This document shows, in pieces, positions 18,506 through 27,231 of a DNA stretch of 64,000 nt. How positions within the stretch are numbered: position 1 is the stretch's first letter; every line of letters starts with the position of its first letter. The DNA lies in assembly GCA_014649155.1 (NCBI GenBank), contig BMSM01000015.1:62001-126000 (forward strand), given 5' to 3'. The position numbers and the translations under genes were made by a program. The stretch comes from Streptomyces griseoviridis (lineage in GTDB: Bacteria > Actinomycetota > Actinomycetes > Streptomycetales > Streptomycetaceae). The notes beneath the pieces are model-generated. The model was not told the origin of the DNA. It was given only the letters and a program-made list of their open reading frames with translations, and searched no databases.

Positions 18506-19332
18506 CCCGCCGAGCCGTGGCCCGCGCCCTGGTCCACCTCTCCCTGATCGCCGCGACGCTGGTGGTGCTGCTGCCCCTCGCCGTCGTCCTGCTGACCTCG
18601 CTGAAATCCTCCCGCGAGATGGCCGACGGCTCCGGCGCGCTGGCGCCGCCCGACGACCCGTTCAACGTCGGCAACTACGTCACCGCCTTCCAGGACGGCC
18701 GGATGCTCACGGCCTTCGGCAACACGGCCTTCGTCCTGTTCTTCGCCGTCGGCGGGACGGTGGTCATCGGGTCGATGGCGGCGTACGCGATCGACCGCTT
18801 CGCCTTCCGGATGAAGAAGCCGGTGCTGGCGCTGTTCCTGGTCGCGGCCCTGGTCCCGGGCGTCACCACCCAGGTGGCGACCTTCCAGATCGTCAACAGC
18901 CTCGGCATGTTCGACAGCCTCTGGGCGCCCGTCCTGCTCTACATGGGCACGGACATCGTGTCGATCTACATCTTCCTCCAGTTCATCCGGTCCATCCCCG
19001 TCTCCCTGGACGAGGCGGCCCGGGTGGAGGGCGCCAACGCCTTCACGATCTACCGGAAGATCATCTTTCCGCTGCTCCGGCCGGCGATCGCGACCGTCGT
19101 GATCGTGAAGGGCATCACCGTCTACAACGACTTCTACATCCCGTTCCTCTACCTGCCGTCCGAGGATCTTGGCGTGATATCGACGTCGCTGTTCCGCTTC
19201 AAGGGCCCCTTCGGGGCGCACTGGGAGACGATCTCGGCAGGCGCGGTGCTGGTCATCCTGCCGACGCTGCTCGCCTTCCTCTTCCTCCAGCGGTTCATCT
19301 ACAACGGCTTCACGCGCGGCGCGGTGAAGTGA
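18502..19332 (+). CDS. Sugar ABC transporter permease (MalG type)
   Basis: Second channel subunit, 276 residues with six helices. The EAA loop is EAARVEGANAFTIYRKIIFP. ATG 18502 overlaps the previous stop by four bases (ATGA). The C-terminus RFIYNGFTRGAVK is the usual end of CUT1 permeases. Last gene of the cassette; its stop lies three bases from the stop of the convergent RNase D gene. Confidence 0.93.
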   Translation: MTRRAVARALVHLSLIAATLVVLLPLAVVLLTSLKSSREMADGSGALAPPDDPFNVGNYVTAFQDGRMLTAFGNTAFVLFFAVGGTVVIGSMAAYAIDRFAFRMKKPVLALFLVAALVPGVTTQVATFQIVNSLGMFDSLWAPVLLYMGTDIVSIYIFLQFIRSIPVSLDEAARVEGANAFTIYRKIIFPLLRPAIATVVIVKGITVYNDFYIPFLYLPSEDLGVISTSLFRFKGPFGAHWETISAGAVLVILPTLLAFLFLQRFIYNGFTRGAVK

Positions 19333-19335
19333 GCC

Positions 19336-20619
19336 TCACTCCTGGGCGGACAGCGCCGCCACCAGGACCGGCGTCACCTGCTCCACCTGCCAGGGCCGGG
19401 CCCCGTGCGCGGCCAGCGCCGCGCTCACCGACCCGGCGTCGGCCGGCGCCGGGGGCTCCCAGCAGACCCGGCGCACGGTGTCCGGGGCGATCAGGTTCTC
19501 CTGCGGCATGTTCAGCTCCTCGGCCAGCGCCGAGACGGCGGACCGTGCCGCGGCGAGCCGGGCCGCGGCGACCGGGTCCTTGTCGGCCCAGGCCCGCGGC
19601 GGCGGGGGGCCGGTCACCGGCTGCCCCGGCTGCGGCAGCTCCGCCTCCGGCAGCGCCCTGGCCCGGTCGACCGCCGCCTGCCACTGCTCCAGCTGCCGGC
19701 GGTTGACCCGTCCGAAACCGGTCAGCTGGGCCAGCGCGTGCACGTTGGGCGGCAGCGCCAGGGCCGCCTCGACGATGGCCGCGTCACCGATGACCTTGCC
19801 CGGCGAGACGTCACGGCGCTGCGCGATCCGGTCCCGGGCCTGCCACAGCTCCCGGACGACGGCGAGCTGCCGGCGCCTGCGCACCTTGTGCATGCCGGAC
19901 GTACGCCGCCAGGGGTCCTTGCGGGGCTCGGCCGGCGGCGCGGCGGCGATGGCGTCGAACTCCTGCCGGGCCCACTCCAGCTTGCCCTGCCGGTCCAGCT
20001 CCTTCTCCAGCGCGTCCCGCAGGTCCACGAGCAGTTCGACGTCGAGGGCGGCGTAGCGCAGCCAGGGCTCGGGCAGCGGGCGGGTGGACCAGTCGACGGC
20101 GGAGTGGCCCTTCTCCAGCGTGAAGCCGAGGACGCCCTCGACCATCGCGCCGAGCCCGACCCGCGGGAAGCCGGCGAGCCGCCCGGCCAGCTCGGTGTCG
20201 AACAGCCGCGTCGGCACCATCCCTATCTCCCGCAGGCAGGGCAGGTCCTGGGTGGCGGCGTGCAGCACCCACTCGGCGTCCTTCAAAGCGTCCCCGAGAC
20301 CCGACAGGTCCGGGCAGGCCACCGGGTCGATCAGGGCCGTGCCGGCGCCCTCGCGGCGCAGCTGCACCAGATAGGCGCGCTGGCCGTAGCGGTACCCGGA
20401 GGCGCGCTCGGCGTCGACGGCGACGGGGCCGGAGCCGGCGGCGAAGGCGGCGATCACCCCGGCGAGCGCGTCCGCGTCGGCGATCACCGGCGGAATGCCC
20501 TCCCGTGGCTCCAGCAAGGGGATCGGCGCCTCCGTCGCAGAAGTTCCGGTCTCGTCCGGAGGAGCGCCTCCGGTGGTGCGCAGTGAACGGTCTGCTGCGG
20601 TTTCGTGGGCGTCGGTCAC
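19336..20619 (-). CDS. rnd: Ribonuclease D-like 3'-5' exonuclease with HRDC domain
   Basis: RNase D family protein of 427 residues, expected to trim 3' ends of stable RNAs. The DEDD exonuclease domain (about residues 45-215) shows VAVDAERASGYRYGQRA with the first acidic pair, then the strand-helix pattern TELAGRLAGFPRVGLG and RYAALDVELLVDL with the last Asp. An HRDC nucleic-acid-binding domain follows (about 245-320). The N-terminal 45 residues look disordered. GTG 20619 follows TACCCT by six bases without a ribosome binding site, which suggests a leaderless start. Confidence 0.9.
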   Translation of the reverse strand: MTDAHETAADRSLRTTGGAPPDETGTSATEAPIPLLEPREGIPPVIADADALAGVIAAFAAGSGPVAVDAERASGYRYGQRAYLVQLRREGAGTALIDPVACPDLSGLGDALKDAEWVLHAATQDLPCLREIGMVPTRLFDTELAGRLAGFPRVGLGAMVEGVLGFTLEKGHSAVDWSTRPLPEPWLRYAALDVELLVDLRDALEKELDRQGKLEWARQEFDAIAAAPPAEPRKDPWRRTSGMHKVRRRRQLAVVRELWQARDRIAQRRDVSPGKVIGDAAIVEAALALPPNVHALAQLTGFGRVNRRQLEQWQAAVDRARALPEAELPQPGQPVTGPPPPRAWADKDPVAAARLAAARSAVSALAEELNMPQENLIAPDTVRRVCWEPPAPADAGSVSAALAAHGARPWQVEQVTPVLVAALSAQE

Positions 20620-20625
20620 CTGTCA

Positions 20626-20631
20626 AGGGTA
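20626..20631 (-). promoter_or_regulatory. Leaderless -10 hexamer of rnd
   Basis: On the minus strand TACCCT is followed by six bases and then the GTG start, with no Shine-Dalgarno. Confidence 0.5.
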
Positions 20632-20645
20632 TCCGTGGATGCGCG

Positions 20646-20679
20646 GCGCCCGCCGACGGAACGTTCCGTCGGCGGGCGC
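20646..20679 (-). terminator. Perfect 34-base palindrome, terminator of the LuxR-type regulator gene
   Basis: GCGCCCGCCGACGGAAC is followed immediately by its exact reverse complement. It lies 44 bases beyond the stop of the regulator gene and just upstream of the rnd promoter, so it can insulate the two same-direction genes. Confidence 0.7.
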
Positions 20680-20722
20680 TCGGGGGGTGGTATCCGGTCA
20701 GGTGGGGGCGGGGAGGGTCGGG

Positions 20723-21385
20723 TCAGTGGATGATGCCGGTGCGCAGGGCCACCGCGACCATGCCGGCCCGGTCGCCGGTGCCGAGCTTGCGGGCGATGCG
20801 GGCGAGGTGGCTCTTGACGGTCAGGGCGGACAGGCCCATGGAGACGCCGATCGCCTTGTTGGACTGGCCCTCCGCGACCAGTCGCAGCACCTCGACCTCG
20901 CGGCCGGACAGCTCGCGGTAGCCGCCCGGGTGGCTCGGGGCACCCGGGGGGCGGCGGTGCAGACGGGCGGCGGCGGCGCCGATGGGCGCGGCACCCGGCC
21001 GGGTGGGGAGTCCGACGTTGGTACGGGTACCGGTGACGACGTAGCCCTTCACGCCGCCGGCGAGGGCGTTGCGCACGGCGCCGATGTCGTCGGCGGCGGA
21101 GAGGGCGAGCCCGTTGGGCCAGCCCGCGGCGCGGGTCTCCGACAGCAGGGTGAGACCGGAGCCGTCGGGGAGGTGGACGTCGGCGACGCAGATGTCGCGG
21201 GGGTTGCCGATGCGGGGACGAGCCTCCGCGACGGACGAGGCCTCGATCACGTCGCGCACACCGAGCGCCCACAGATGGCGGGTGACGGTGGAACGGACGC
21301 GCGGGTCGGCCACGACCACCATGGCGGTGGGCTTGTTCGGGCGGTAGGCGACCAGGCTTGCGGGCTGCTCAAGAAGAACGGACAC
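20723..21385 (-). CDS. LuxR/NarL-type response regulator with an atypical receiver
   Basis: Transcription factor of 220 residues. The receiver-like part (about 20-125) has VVADPRVRS with one acidic residue and VADVHLPDG with Asp69 in the phospho-acceptor position, but the usual second acidic residue and the conserved Lys near GYVVTG appear to be missing. The C-terminal LuxR helix-turn-helix is clear: LSGREVEVLRLVAEGQSNKAIG and LTVKSHLARIARKLG. GTG 21385 has AGGAGG eight bases upstream. There is no adjacent kinase, so it may be an orphan or phosphorylation-independent regulator. Confidence 0.85.
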   Translation of the reverse strand: MSVLLEQPASLVAYRPNKPTAMVVVADPRVRSTVTRHLWALGVRDVIEASSVAEARPRIGNPRDICVADVHLPDGSGLTLLSETRAAGWPNGLALSAADDIGAVRNALAGGVKGYVVTGTRTNVGLPTRPGAAPIGAAAARLHRRPPGAPSHPGGYRELSGREVEVLRLVAEGQSNKAIGVSMGLSALTVKSHLARIARKLGTGDRAGMVAVALRTGIIH

Positions 21386-21416
21386 CAGGCCTCCTGGGTG
21401 CGGGGACGGGGCCGGC

Positions 21417-21473
21417 TCATGGGGAAGAAGCCGGGACGAACCGTGCTTTCAAGGTCACAGTCGTCTTCGGCAT
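21417..21473 (-). CDS. Possible 18-residue upstream ORF before the LuxR-type regulator gene
   Basis: On the minus strand an ATG at 21473 follows AAAGGGAG by about nine bases and opens an 18-codon frame (MPKTTVTLKARFVPASSP) ending 31 bases before the regulator's start. It could be a leader peptide or chance; its composition is less G/C-biased at third positions than real genes here. The rest of the 319-base gap 21386-21704 is AT-richer promoter-like sequence and the terminator listed next. Confidence 0.25.
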   Translation of the reverse strand: MPKTTVTLKARFVPASSP

Positions 21474-21640
21474 GGAACGTGTCTCCCTTTAGAGAAAGAT
21501 CACGATCTGGTGAGTAACAATCCGACTAATTCGGACAAGCGATCGATCATTCGAAGACCGAACGGTTCCGATCTGCGCCGATACGCTTACGAAAGTGGCC
21601 GTATCGACAAAGTGACTCCAAAGATTCCGGACAAAAGGAA

Positions 21641-21670
21641 CGGAGGGTGCGGCATATGCCGTACCCTCCG
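21641..21670 (-). terminator. Terminator of the DUF3000 gene
   Basis: CGGAGGGT-CGGCATATGCCG-ACCCTCCG is symmetrical over 30 bases with one mismatched pair. It lies 35 bases beyond the DUF3000 stop. Confidence 0.7.
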
Positions 21671-21704
21671 TCGTCGCCCGTGGGGCCGCCGGGGCCCGCG
21701 GGAC

Positions 21705-22391
21705 CTATCGCGACTGCGGCCCCCGGCGCTGCGGCAGCGTCACCACCGAGGCGTCGCCCGGCCCGGCCGGCGGCAGTCCGCCGACCTGGGCCAGCAGATC
21801 GCACCAGGCGCCCAGGTGTGCCGCGGTGTCCGGCACCCCGCCCGGGCCCTCGCGGGGCGTCCAGGAGGCGCGGATCTCGATCTGCGAGGCGGAGGGGCGC
21901 GCGGCGAGGCCGCCGAAGTAGTAGGAGCCGGCGCGCGTCACCGTGCCGCTGGCCTCGCCGTAGGACAGGCCGCGGCCCTGGAGGGCGCCGGTCAGCCAGG
22001 TCCAGCACACCTCCGGCAGCAGCGGGTCGGTGGCCAGCTCCGGTTCCAGCTCGGCGCGCACCAGCGTCACCAGCCGGAAGGTGCCCTGCCAGGCGTCGTG
22101 CCCGTCCGGGTCGTGCAGCAGCACCAGCCGGCCGTCCGCGAGGTCCTCGTCGCCGTCGACGACCGCGGCCTCCAGCGCGTACGCGTACGGCGCGAGCCGC
22201 TGCGGCGGGCGGGTCGCCTCCACCTCGATCTGCGGACGCAGCCGCGCGGCCCGCAACGCCTCGACGGCGGACCGGAACGGCAGGGGAGCCGTGCTCTCCG
22301 GATGCCGGACGTCCTCCGCGCCGTCCTTGATGTTCTTGGATTCGTCCATTCCGCCAGCGCCGTCCGACAGTCGTCCCTGAGCCGCAGCCAT
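21705..22391 (-). CDS. DUF3000 domain protein
   Basis: A 228-residue actinobacterial protein of unknown function. The DUF3000 core runs from FRSAVEALRAARLRP (about residue 35) through RLAPYAYALEAAVVDGDEDLADGRLVLL to IEIRASWTPREGPGGVPD. No signal peptide or catalytic motif is seen. The start MAAAQGRLSDG at 22391 was chosen because TAACCT lies seven bases before it, a good leaderless promoter; the frame is open 15 codons further but without signals. It is divergent from hemE, as in other streptomycetes from memory. Confidence 0.88.
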   Translation of the reverse strand: MAAAQGRLSDGAGGMDESKNIKDGAEDVRHPESTAPLPFRSAVEALRAARLRPQIEVEATRPPQRLAPYAYALEAAVVDGDEDLADGRLVLLHDPDGHDAWQGTFRLVTLVRAELEPELATDPLLPEVCWTWLTGALQGRGLSYGEASGTVTRAGSYYFGGLAARPSASQIEIRASWTPREGPGGVPDTAAHLGAWCDLLAQVGGLPPAGPGDASVVTLPQRRGPQSR

Positions 22392-22398
22392 GCGGGGA

Positions 22399-22404
22399 AG
22401 GTTA
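22399..22404 (-). promoter_or_regulatory. Leaderless -10 hexamer of the DUF3000 gene
   Basis: TAACCT on the minus strand, seven bases before the ATG, with no ribosome binding site. Confidence 0.5.
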
Positions 22405-22616
22405 AGCGGAACGGGGCCCCGGCGCAGGGAGGACACCCGCGTGGGCGCGCGATGTCCGGATCACGCGGTGCGCGGGCGGGCAGGGCGGCGCGCGGGCGGG
22501 GCGGCCGGTGCGCGGCCGGGGGGTCCGGCGCACGGACCGGGCGCGGTGCCGGGGCCGTCCGCCCCGGTGTGCCCCGAGGTCCGGAGCGGGCGGCGCGTCA
22601 TGCGAGACTTGCCGTC

Positions 22617-23684
22617 GTGAGTGCCAACCAGAACCCCGCGGGCCAGCCGCCCACCGCCACGTACGACTCCGCGTTCCTCAAGGCGTGCAGGCGTGAGCCG
22701 GTGCCGCACACGCCCGTGTGGTTCATGCGGCAGGCCGGCCGCTCGCTGCCGGAGTACCGCAAGGTGCGCGAGGGCGTCCCCATGCTGGAGTCCTGCACGC
22801 GGCCGGAGCTGGTCACCGAGATCACCCTCCAGCCGGTGCGCCGGCACGGGGTGGACGCGGCGATCTACTTCAGCGACATCGTCGTCCCGCTCAAGGCCAT
22901 CGGCGTCGACCTCGACATCAAGCCCGGCGTCGGCCCGGTCGTCGAGCGGCCGATCCGCACCCGCGCCGACCTCGCCCGCCTGCGCGACCTCACCCCCGAG
23001 GACGTCTCGTACGTCGCCGAGGCGATCGGCCTGCTCACCGCCGAGCTGGGCGAGACCCCGCTGATCGGCTTCGCGGGCGCCCCCTTCACCCTGGCGAGCT
23101 ACCTCGTGGAGGGCGGCCCGTCCCGCAACCACGAGCACACCAAGGCGCTGATGTACGGCGACCCGCAGCTCTGGGCCGACCTGCTCGACCGCCTCGCGGA
23201 GATCACCGCCGCCTTCCTCAAGGTGCAGATCGAGGCGGGCGCGAGCGCCGTGCAGCTCTTCGACTCCTGGGTCGGCGCCCTCGCCCCCGCCGACTACCGC
23301 CGCTCGGTGATGCCCGCCTCCGCCAAGGTCTTCGAGGCCGTCGCGGGGTACGGCGTCCCGCGCATCCACTTCGGCGTCGGCACCGGCGAGCTGCTCGGCC
23401 TGCTGGGCGAGGCCGGCGCGGACGTGGTGGGCGTGGACTGGCGCGTCCCGCTGGACGAGGCCGCCCGCCGGGTGGGTCCCGGCAAGGCGCTCCAGGGCAA
23501 CCTCGACCCGGCCGTCCTGTTCTCCTCCCGCGAGGCGGTGGAGGCCAAGACGGGTGAGATCCTCGCCGCCGCCGAGGGGCTGGAGGGCCACATCTTCAAC
23601 CTGGGCCACGGTGTCCTGCCGTCCACCGAACCGGACGCGCTGACCCGCCTGGTGGAGGACGTGCACACGCGTACCGCGCGCTGA
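22617..23684 (+). CDS. hemE: Uroporphyrinogen decarboxylase
   Basis: Haem-pathway enzyme of 355 residues that decarboxylates uroporphyrinogen III to coproporphyrinogen III in the cytosol. It has the N-terminal signature PVWFMRQAGRSLPEYR, then YFSDIVVPL, GFAGAPFTLASYL, FDSWVGALAP and the C-terminal LGHGVLPSTEPD, all intact. GTG 22617 was chosen from the alignment of SANQNPAG... with relatives; GAGACT seven bases before it and the absence of a Shine-Dalgarno suggest leaderless translation. hemG and hemQ lie about 5 kb downstream, and together they fit the coproporphyrin-dependent route. Confidence 0.96.
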   Translation: MSANQNPAGQPPTATYDSAFLKACRREPVPHTPVWFMRQAGRSLPEYRKVREGVPMLESCTRPELVTEITLQPVRRHGVDAAIYFSDIVVPLKAIGVDLDIKPGVGPVVERPIRTRADLARLRDLTPEDVSYVAEAIGLLTAELGETPLIGFAGAPFTLASYLVEGGPSRNHEHTKALMYGDPQLWADLLDRLAEITAAFLKVQIEAGASAVQLFDSWVGALAPADYRRSVMPASAKVFEAVAGYGVPRIHFGVGTGELLGLLGEAGADVVGVDWRVPLDEAARRVGPGKALQGNLDPAVLFSSREAVEAKTGEILAAAEGLEGHIFNLGHGVLPSTEPDALTRLVEDVHTRTAR

Positions 23685-23954
23685 GCGGGTCGCACGGAAC
23701 AGCCCTCCTTCACGCCTTTTGGCTCGTTCGGCTGGGCGGTCGGCGCTTTCCGTCTGTCGGGCCGGCCTCCGGGCACCACCGGGCGGTCGGGGCGGCGACC
23801 CGCTCGACGTCTGAGGGGCTCTCGTGGCCAACTCCCTTCTCCCGGCGACTCGTTCGGCCTCGATGTGTCCGCCGGGAACCGGATCGGGCAGGAGGGGCCG
23901 GCCTTCGCCGTCGGCCTGTCCGGTGACCTGACGTTCCGAGATCCGCGAGATCGA

Positions 23955-24415
23955 CGGCGTGATCCCCGGCCGGGCCGTTCTCGTGGCCTCGCCCCGGTTC
24001 CGGCTGACCGGCCGCCCCGACCGGGGTTCCACGCCCGGACAGGCCACCGTGGAGCAGTGGGACCCGGACGCGGACCCGGACCGGCGGAACCCGCTGCGGC
24101 TCACCGGTGACTCCGGGCTCGGCCACGTCCTCGCGCTCGTCCTGGGGGTGGCCTTCGGACGGTCGGGGGAGGAAGCGGCGGCGGACGACCCCGAGCGGGA
24201 CCGGGACCGGCGCGTCCTGCGGACCAGGGAACCGGCCGTGTTCCCCAGCCGGTCGCTGGACGACCGGCCGCCCGAGGGGACGAGTACCGGCTGCTGAGCC
24301 CGGTCCCGCTGGTCGACGACGACCGTGACGACGGCGACGACCGCGACAGGGGCGAGGTGGTCGCCGTGATCGACCGCTTCCCGCTGCGGGCGGGCGGCGA
24401 CTGCCCCGTCCCCCC
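23955..24415 (+). pseudogene. Decayed coding remnant of unknown family
   Basis: The 814-base gap between hemE and the rhomboid gene contains no intact gene. From about 23955 the plus strand reads VIPGRAVLVASPRFRLTGRP...EQWDPDADPDRRNPLRLTG...VLRTREPAVFPSRSLDDRPPEG with G/C-rich third positions. Near 24275 coherent sequence continues in another frame as DEYRLLSPVPLVDDD...VVAVIDRFPLRAGGDC. This looks like one frameshifted gene without clear start or stop. I do not recognise the family. Bases 23685-23954 hold nothing I can support. Confidence 0.3.
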
Positions 24416-24498
24416 CGTCGAAGCACCGGCCGCCCTGCCGCACCCCCCCACCCCCGCGCCGGCGGGGCCGGGGCGGCCCGCTCCTCACCGGCGCCGGA

Positions 24499-25326
24499 TC
24501 ACCACGTCCGCCGCGCCGGCCGGGCCTGGCGGCCGAAGAGGATGCCGCGTGGCTCCGGCGGCGGGGGAGTGCCCCGCCTCAGCGGCCAGGCCAGCAGCAT
24601 GCCGGCGACGAAGCCGGCGACATGGGCGACGTAGGCGACGGTGCCGGTGTCGGTGACGCCCTGGCCGGCGGAGTAGAACGCCTGGAGGACGAACCACAGG
24701 CCCAGGACGATCCAGGCGGGCAGGCGCAGGGGAAGGAAGATCAGGAAGGGGACGAGGACCCAGACCCGGGCCCTCGGGTACAGGACCAGGTACGCGCCGA
24801 GGACGCCCGCGATCGCGCCGGACGCGCCGATCAGGGGAGCCGCGGAGTCGGCGTTCGTCAGCGCGAAGCCGTACGCGGACGCGTAGCCGCAGACCAGGTA
24901 GAACAGCAGGAAGCGGAGACGGCCCATCCGGTCCTCGACATTGTTGCCGAAGATCCACAGGAAGAGCATGTTGCCGAGCAGGTGGAGCCAGCCGCCGTGC
25001 AGGAACATCGCGGTCAGGACGCTCAGCTCGGGTGACTTGTCGTAGTCCGGCGGGGCGATCACGCACCCCGGCCCGCGCGGGCCGACCCCGGTGTCGCCGG
25101 TGGGGACCAGCCGGGGCAGCTGATGGTGGATCAGCTCCTGGGGCACCGCCGCCCAGTGGTCCAGGTACGCCTGGAGACCGCACTGCTGGGCCAGACCGCC
25201 CTCACCGGTGAGCGAGCCGGCCATGCCGGGCATGGAGAGGAACACCGCGAGGTTCGCGGCGATGAGCGCGTAGGTGACCCAGGGGGTACGGCGCACCGGG
25301 TTCACATCATGCACGGGGATGACCAC
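24499..25326 (-). CDS. Rhomboid-family intramembrane serine protease
   Basis: Membrane protease of 275 residues with six to seven predicted helices. The catalytic Ser169 is in LIGASGAIAG and His235 in AYVAHVAGF; HGGWLHLLGNM (His110, His115, Asn119) supplies the oxyanion region. A large extracytoplasmic loop between helices 1 and 2 contains Cys49 and Cys88, which might form a disulfide. GTG 25326 follows AGGAG by six bases. It would cleave transmembrane segments of other proteins; substrates are unknown. Confidence 0.92.
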   Translation of the reverse strand: MVIPVHDVNPVRRTPWVTYALIAANLAVFLSMPGMAGSLTGEGGLAQQCGLQAYLDHWAAVPQELIHHQLPRLVPTGDTGVGPRGPGCVIAPPDYDKSPELSVLTAMFLHGGWLHLLGNMLFLWIFGNNVEDRMGRLRFLLFYLVCGYASAYGFALTNADSAAPLIGASGAIAGVLGAYLVLYPRARVWVLVPFLIFLPLRLPAWIVLGLWFVLQAFYSAGQGVTDTGTVAYVAHVAGFVAGMLLAWPLRRGTPPPPEPRGILFGRQARPARRTW

Positions 25327-25396
25327 GGATCACTCCTGCCCGGGACGCGGCCGGTGAATCGGGCGGCGGTCCGAACGCCGCCGTTCGGACGCCCGT

Positions 25397-25800
25397 ATGA
25401 CTCCTCGACCGGCCGCGGCGCGGTGCCGCGGGACGAGGGAGGACCAGGCGACGGACGACCGAGCGACCCCCGCGCGCCCGACGCCGCGCGCCCTGCCCGG
25501 CGGCGAGGCCGGGAGCGCCGTGGTACCGCGGCTGCCCTGGGAGGACGTGGCCCGGCTGGGCCGGGAGGCGGGCCGTCCGGCGGCGCAGCGGCCGTGCCCG
25601 GTCACCCGGGACGAGGCCGCCGGCCACCGGCTGCGCTCCGTGCGGGCCGCCGCCCCCGCGCGGCGGGCCGCGCCGGCCGGAGGGCGGCCGCCGCAGGTCC
25701 CCGCCCCGGCACCGGTGTCCTCGCCGCCGGCCCGGCCGCCGGCGGAACAGGCCCGGCAGGTCATCGACCGGCTCAACGGCACGGCGTGGGGCGTCACCCG
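25397..25800 (+). CDS. Hypothetical protein, probably truncated
   Basis: In the 467-base gap between the rhomboid and flavoprotein genes the plus strand has a frame with strongly G/C-ending codons, from ATG 25397 through VVPRLPWEDVARLGREAG to ARQVIDRLNGTAWGVTR near 25800. No stop occurs at that point: the frame runs on to 26080, but that part is antisense to the flavoprotein gene and reads as shadow. A truncated or 3'-fused gene is likely. It is Pro/Ala/Arg-rich, without recognisable domain. The end given is where coding character fades, not a stop codon. Confidence 0.3.
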
Positions 25801-27194
25801 CTCTCCTCCACCGCCCGCGCCGCCTTGCGGGCCGCGACCAGCACCGGGTCCCACACCGGGGAGAACGGCGGGGCGTACCCCAGGTCCAGCGCGGTCATCT
25901 GCTCCACCGTCATGCCCGCCGTCAGCGCCACCGCCGCGATGTCGACCCGCTTGCCCGCGCCCTCCCGGCCGACGATCTGCACGCCCAGCAGCTTGCCGGT
26001 GCGGCGTTCGGCGAGCATCTTCACCGTCATGGGGGAGGCGTCCGGGTAGTAGCCGGCGCGGCTGGTCGACTCGATGGTGACCGCGACGAACTCCAGGCCC
26101 ACCCGGCGGGCGTCCTTCTCGCGCAGCCCGGTCCGGGCGATCTCCAGGTCGCACACCTTGCTGACCGCCGTGCCGACCACCCCCGGGAAGGTGGCGTACC
26201 CGCCGCCCGCGTTGGTGCCGATGACCTGGCCGTGCTTGTTGGCGTGGGTGCCGAGCGCGATGTGCCGCAGCTGCCCCGAGACCAGGTCCAGGACCTCCAC
26301 GCAGTCGCCGCCCGCCCAGATGTCCGCATGTCCCCGCACCCGCATCGCCCGGTCCGTCAGCAGGCCGCCGTGACCGCCGACGGGCAGTCCGGCGGCCCGC
26401 GCGAGGGAGGTCTCCGGCGTGACGCCGATGCCGAGCACCACCACGTCCGCCGGGTACACGGCGTCCGCGGTGACCACCGCGCTCGCCCGGCCGTCGCCGC
26501 CGGTGCGCACTTCGGTGACCCCGGTGTCGTTCACCATGGTGATGCCGAGGCCCTCCATGGCCTTGTGCACCAGGCGGCCCATGTCCGGGTCGAGCGTGGA
26601 CATCGGCTCCCGGCCCCGGTTGACGACCGTCACCTCGTAGCCCCGGTGGATCAGCGCCTCGGCCATCTCGACGCCGATGTACCCGGCGCCGACCACCACC
26701 GCGCGCCGGCCACGCGCGCGTGCCAGCGTGTCCAGCAGCGCCTGCCCGTCGTCGAGGGTCTGCACCCCGTGCACGCCGGGGGCGTCCGCGCCCGGCAGGT
26801 CGGGCCGCACCGGCCGCGCCCCGGTCGCGATGACGAGCTTGTCGTACGACGTCCAGGACGCGGCGCCGGAATCGACGTCACGCGCGCGTACCCGCCGCCC
26901 CGCCACGTCGATCTCCGTGACCTCGGTGCGCGTCCGCAGGTCGATGTGGCGGGCGCGGTGCTCCTCGGGGGTACGGGCGATCAGCCGGTCCGGCCCGTCG
27001 ACCTCGCCGCCGACCCAGTAGGGGATGCCGCACGCCGAGTAGGAGGTGAAGTGGCCGCGTTCGAACGCCACGATCTCCAGCTCGTCCGGTCCCCGCAGCC
27101 GGCGGGCCTGCGACGCCGCGGACATCCCCGCGGCGTCGCCGCCGATCACCACCAGCCGCTCACGCCGTCCACCCGCCGCACCGTTCATGTCCAT
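25794..27194 (-). CDS. FAD-dependent pyridine nucleotide-disulfide oxidoreductase (CoA-disulfide reductase-like)
   Basis: Flavoprotein of 466 residues. The FAD-binding start is LVVIGGDAAGMSAASQARR (about 14-32), and the active Cys55 lies in SYSACGIPYW as in CoA-disulfide reductase and NADH oxidase. The NAD(P) motif VVVGAGYIGVEMAE is near 165-178 and the second FAD motif is DIWAGGDC. The C-terminal dimerisation domain is complete (DLGYAPPFSPVWDP). It probably reduces a low-molecular-weight disulfide or oxygen with NAD(P)H. The exact substrate is undecided; streptomycetes use mycothiol, so a CoA-specific role is inference only. ATG 27194 was used; ATG 27188 is an alternative. Confidence 0.88.
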   Translation of the reverse strand: MDMNGAAGGRRERLVVIGGDAAGMSAASQARRLRGPDELEIVAFERGHFTSYSACGIPYWVGGEVDGPDRLIARTPEEHRARHIDLRTRTEVTEIDVAGRRVRARDVDSGAASWTSYDKLVIATGARPVRPDLPGADAPGVHGVQTLDDGQALLDTLARARGRRAVVVGAGYIGVEMAEALIHRGYEVTVVNRGREPMSTLDPDMGRLVHKAMEGLGITMVNDTGVTEVRTGGDGRASAVVTADAVYPADVVVLGIGVTPETSLARAAGLPVGGHGGLLTDRAMRVRGHADIWAGGDCVEVLDLVSGQLRHIALGTHANKHGQVIGTNAGGGYATFPGVVGTAVSKVCDLEIARTGLREKDARRVGLEFVAVTIESTSRAGYYPDASPMTVKMLAERRTGKLLGVQIVGREGAGKRVDIAAVALTAGMTVEQMTALDLGYAPPFSPVWDPVLVAARKAARAVEESG

Positions 27195-27231
27195 GCGGAC
27201 ACGCTACGGCGCTCCGGGTGCCGGGCGCCGG

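Noticed and set aside
22390..22620. 76-codon frame between the DUF3000 gene and hemE
   Set aside because: Arg/Gly/Pro-rich low-complexity sequence covering the divergent promoters; no start signal.
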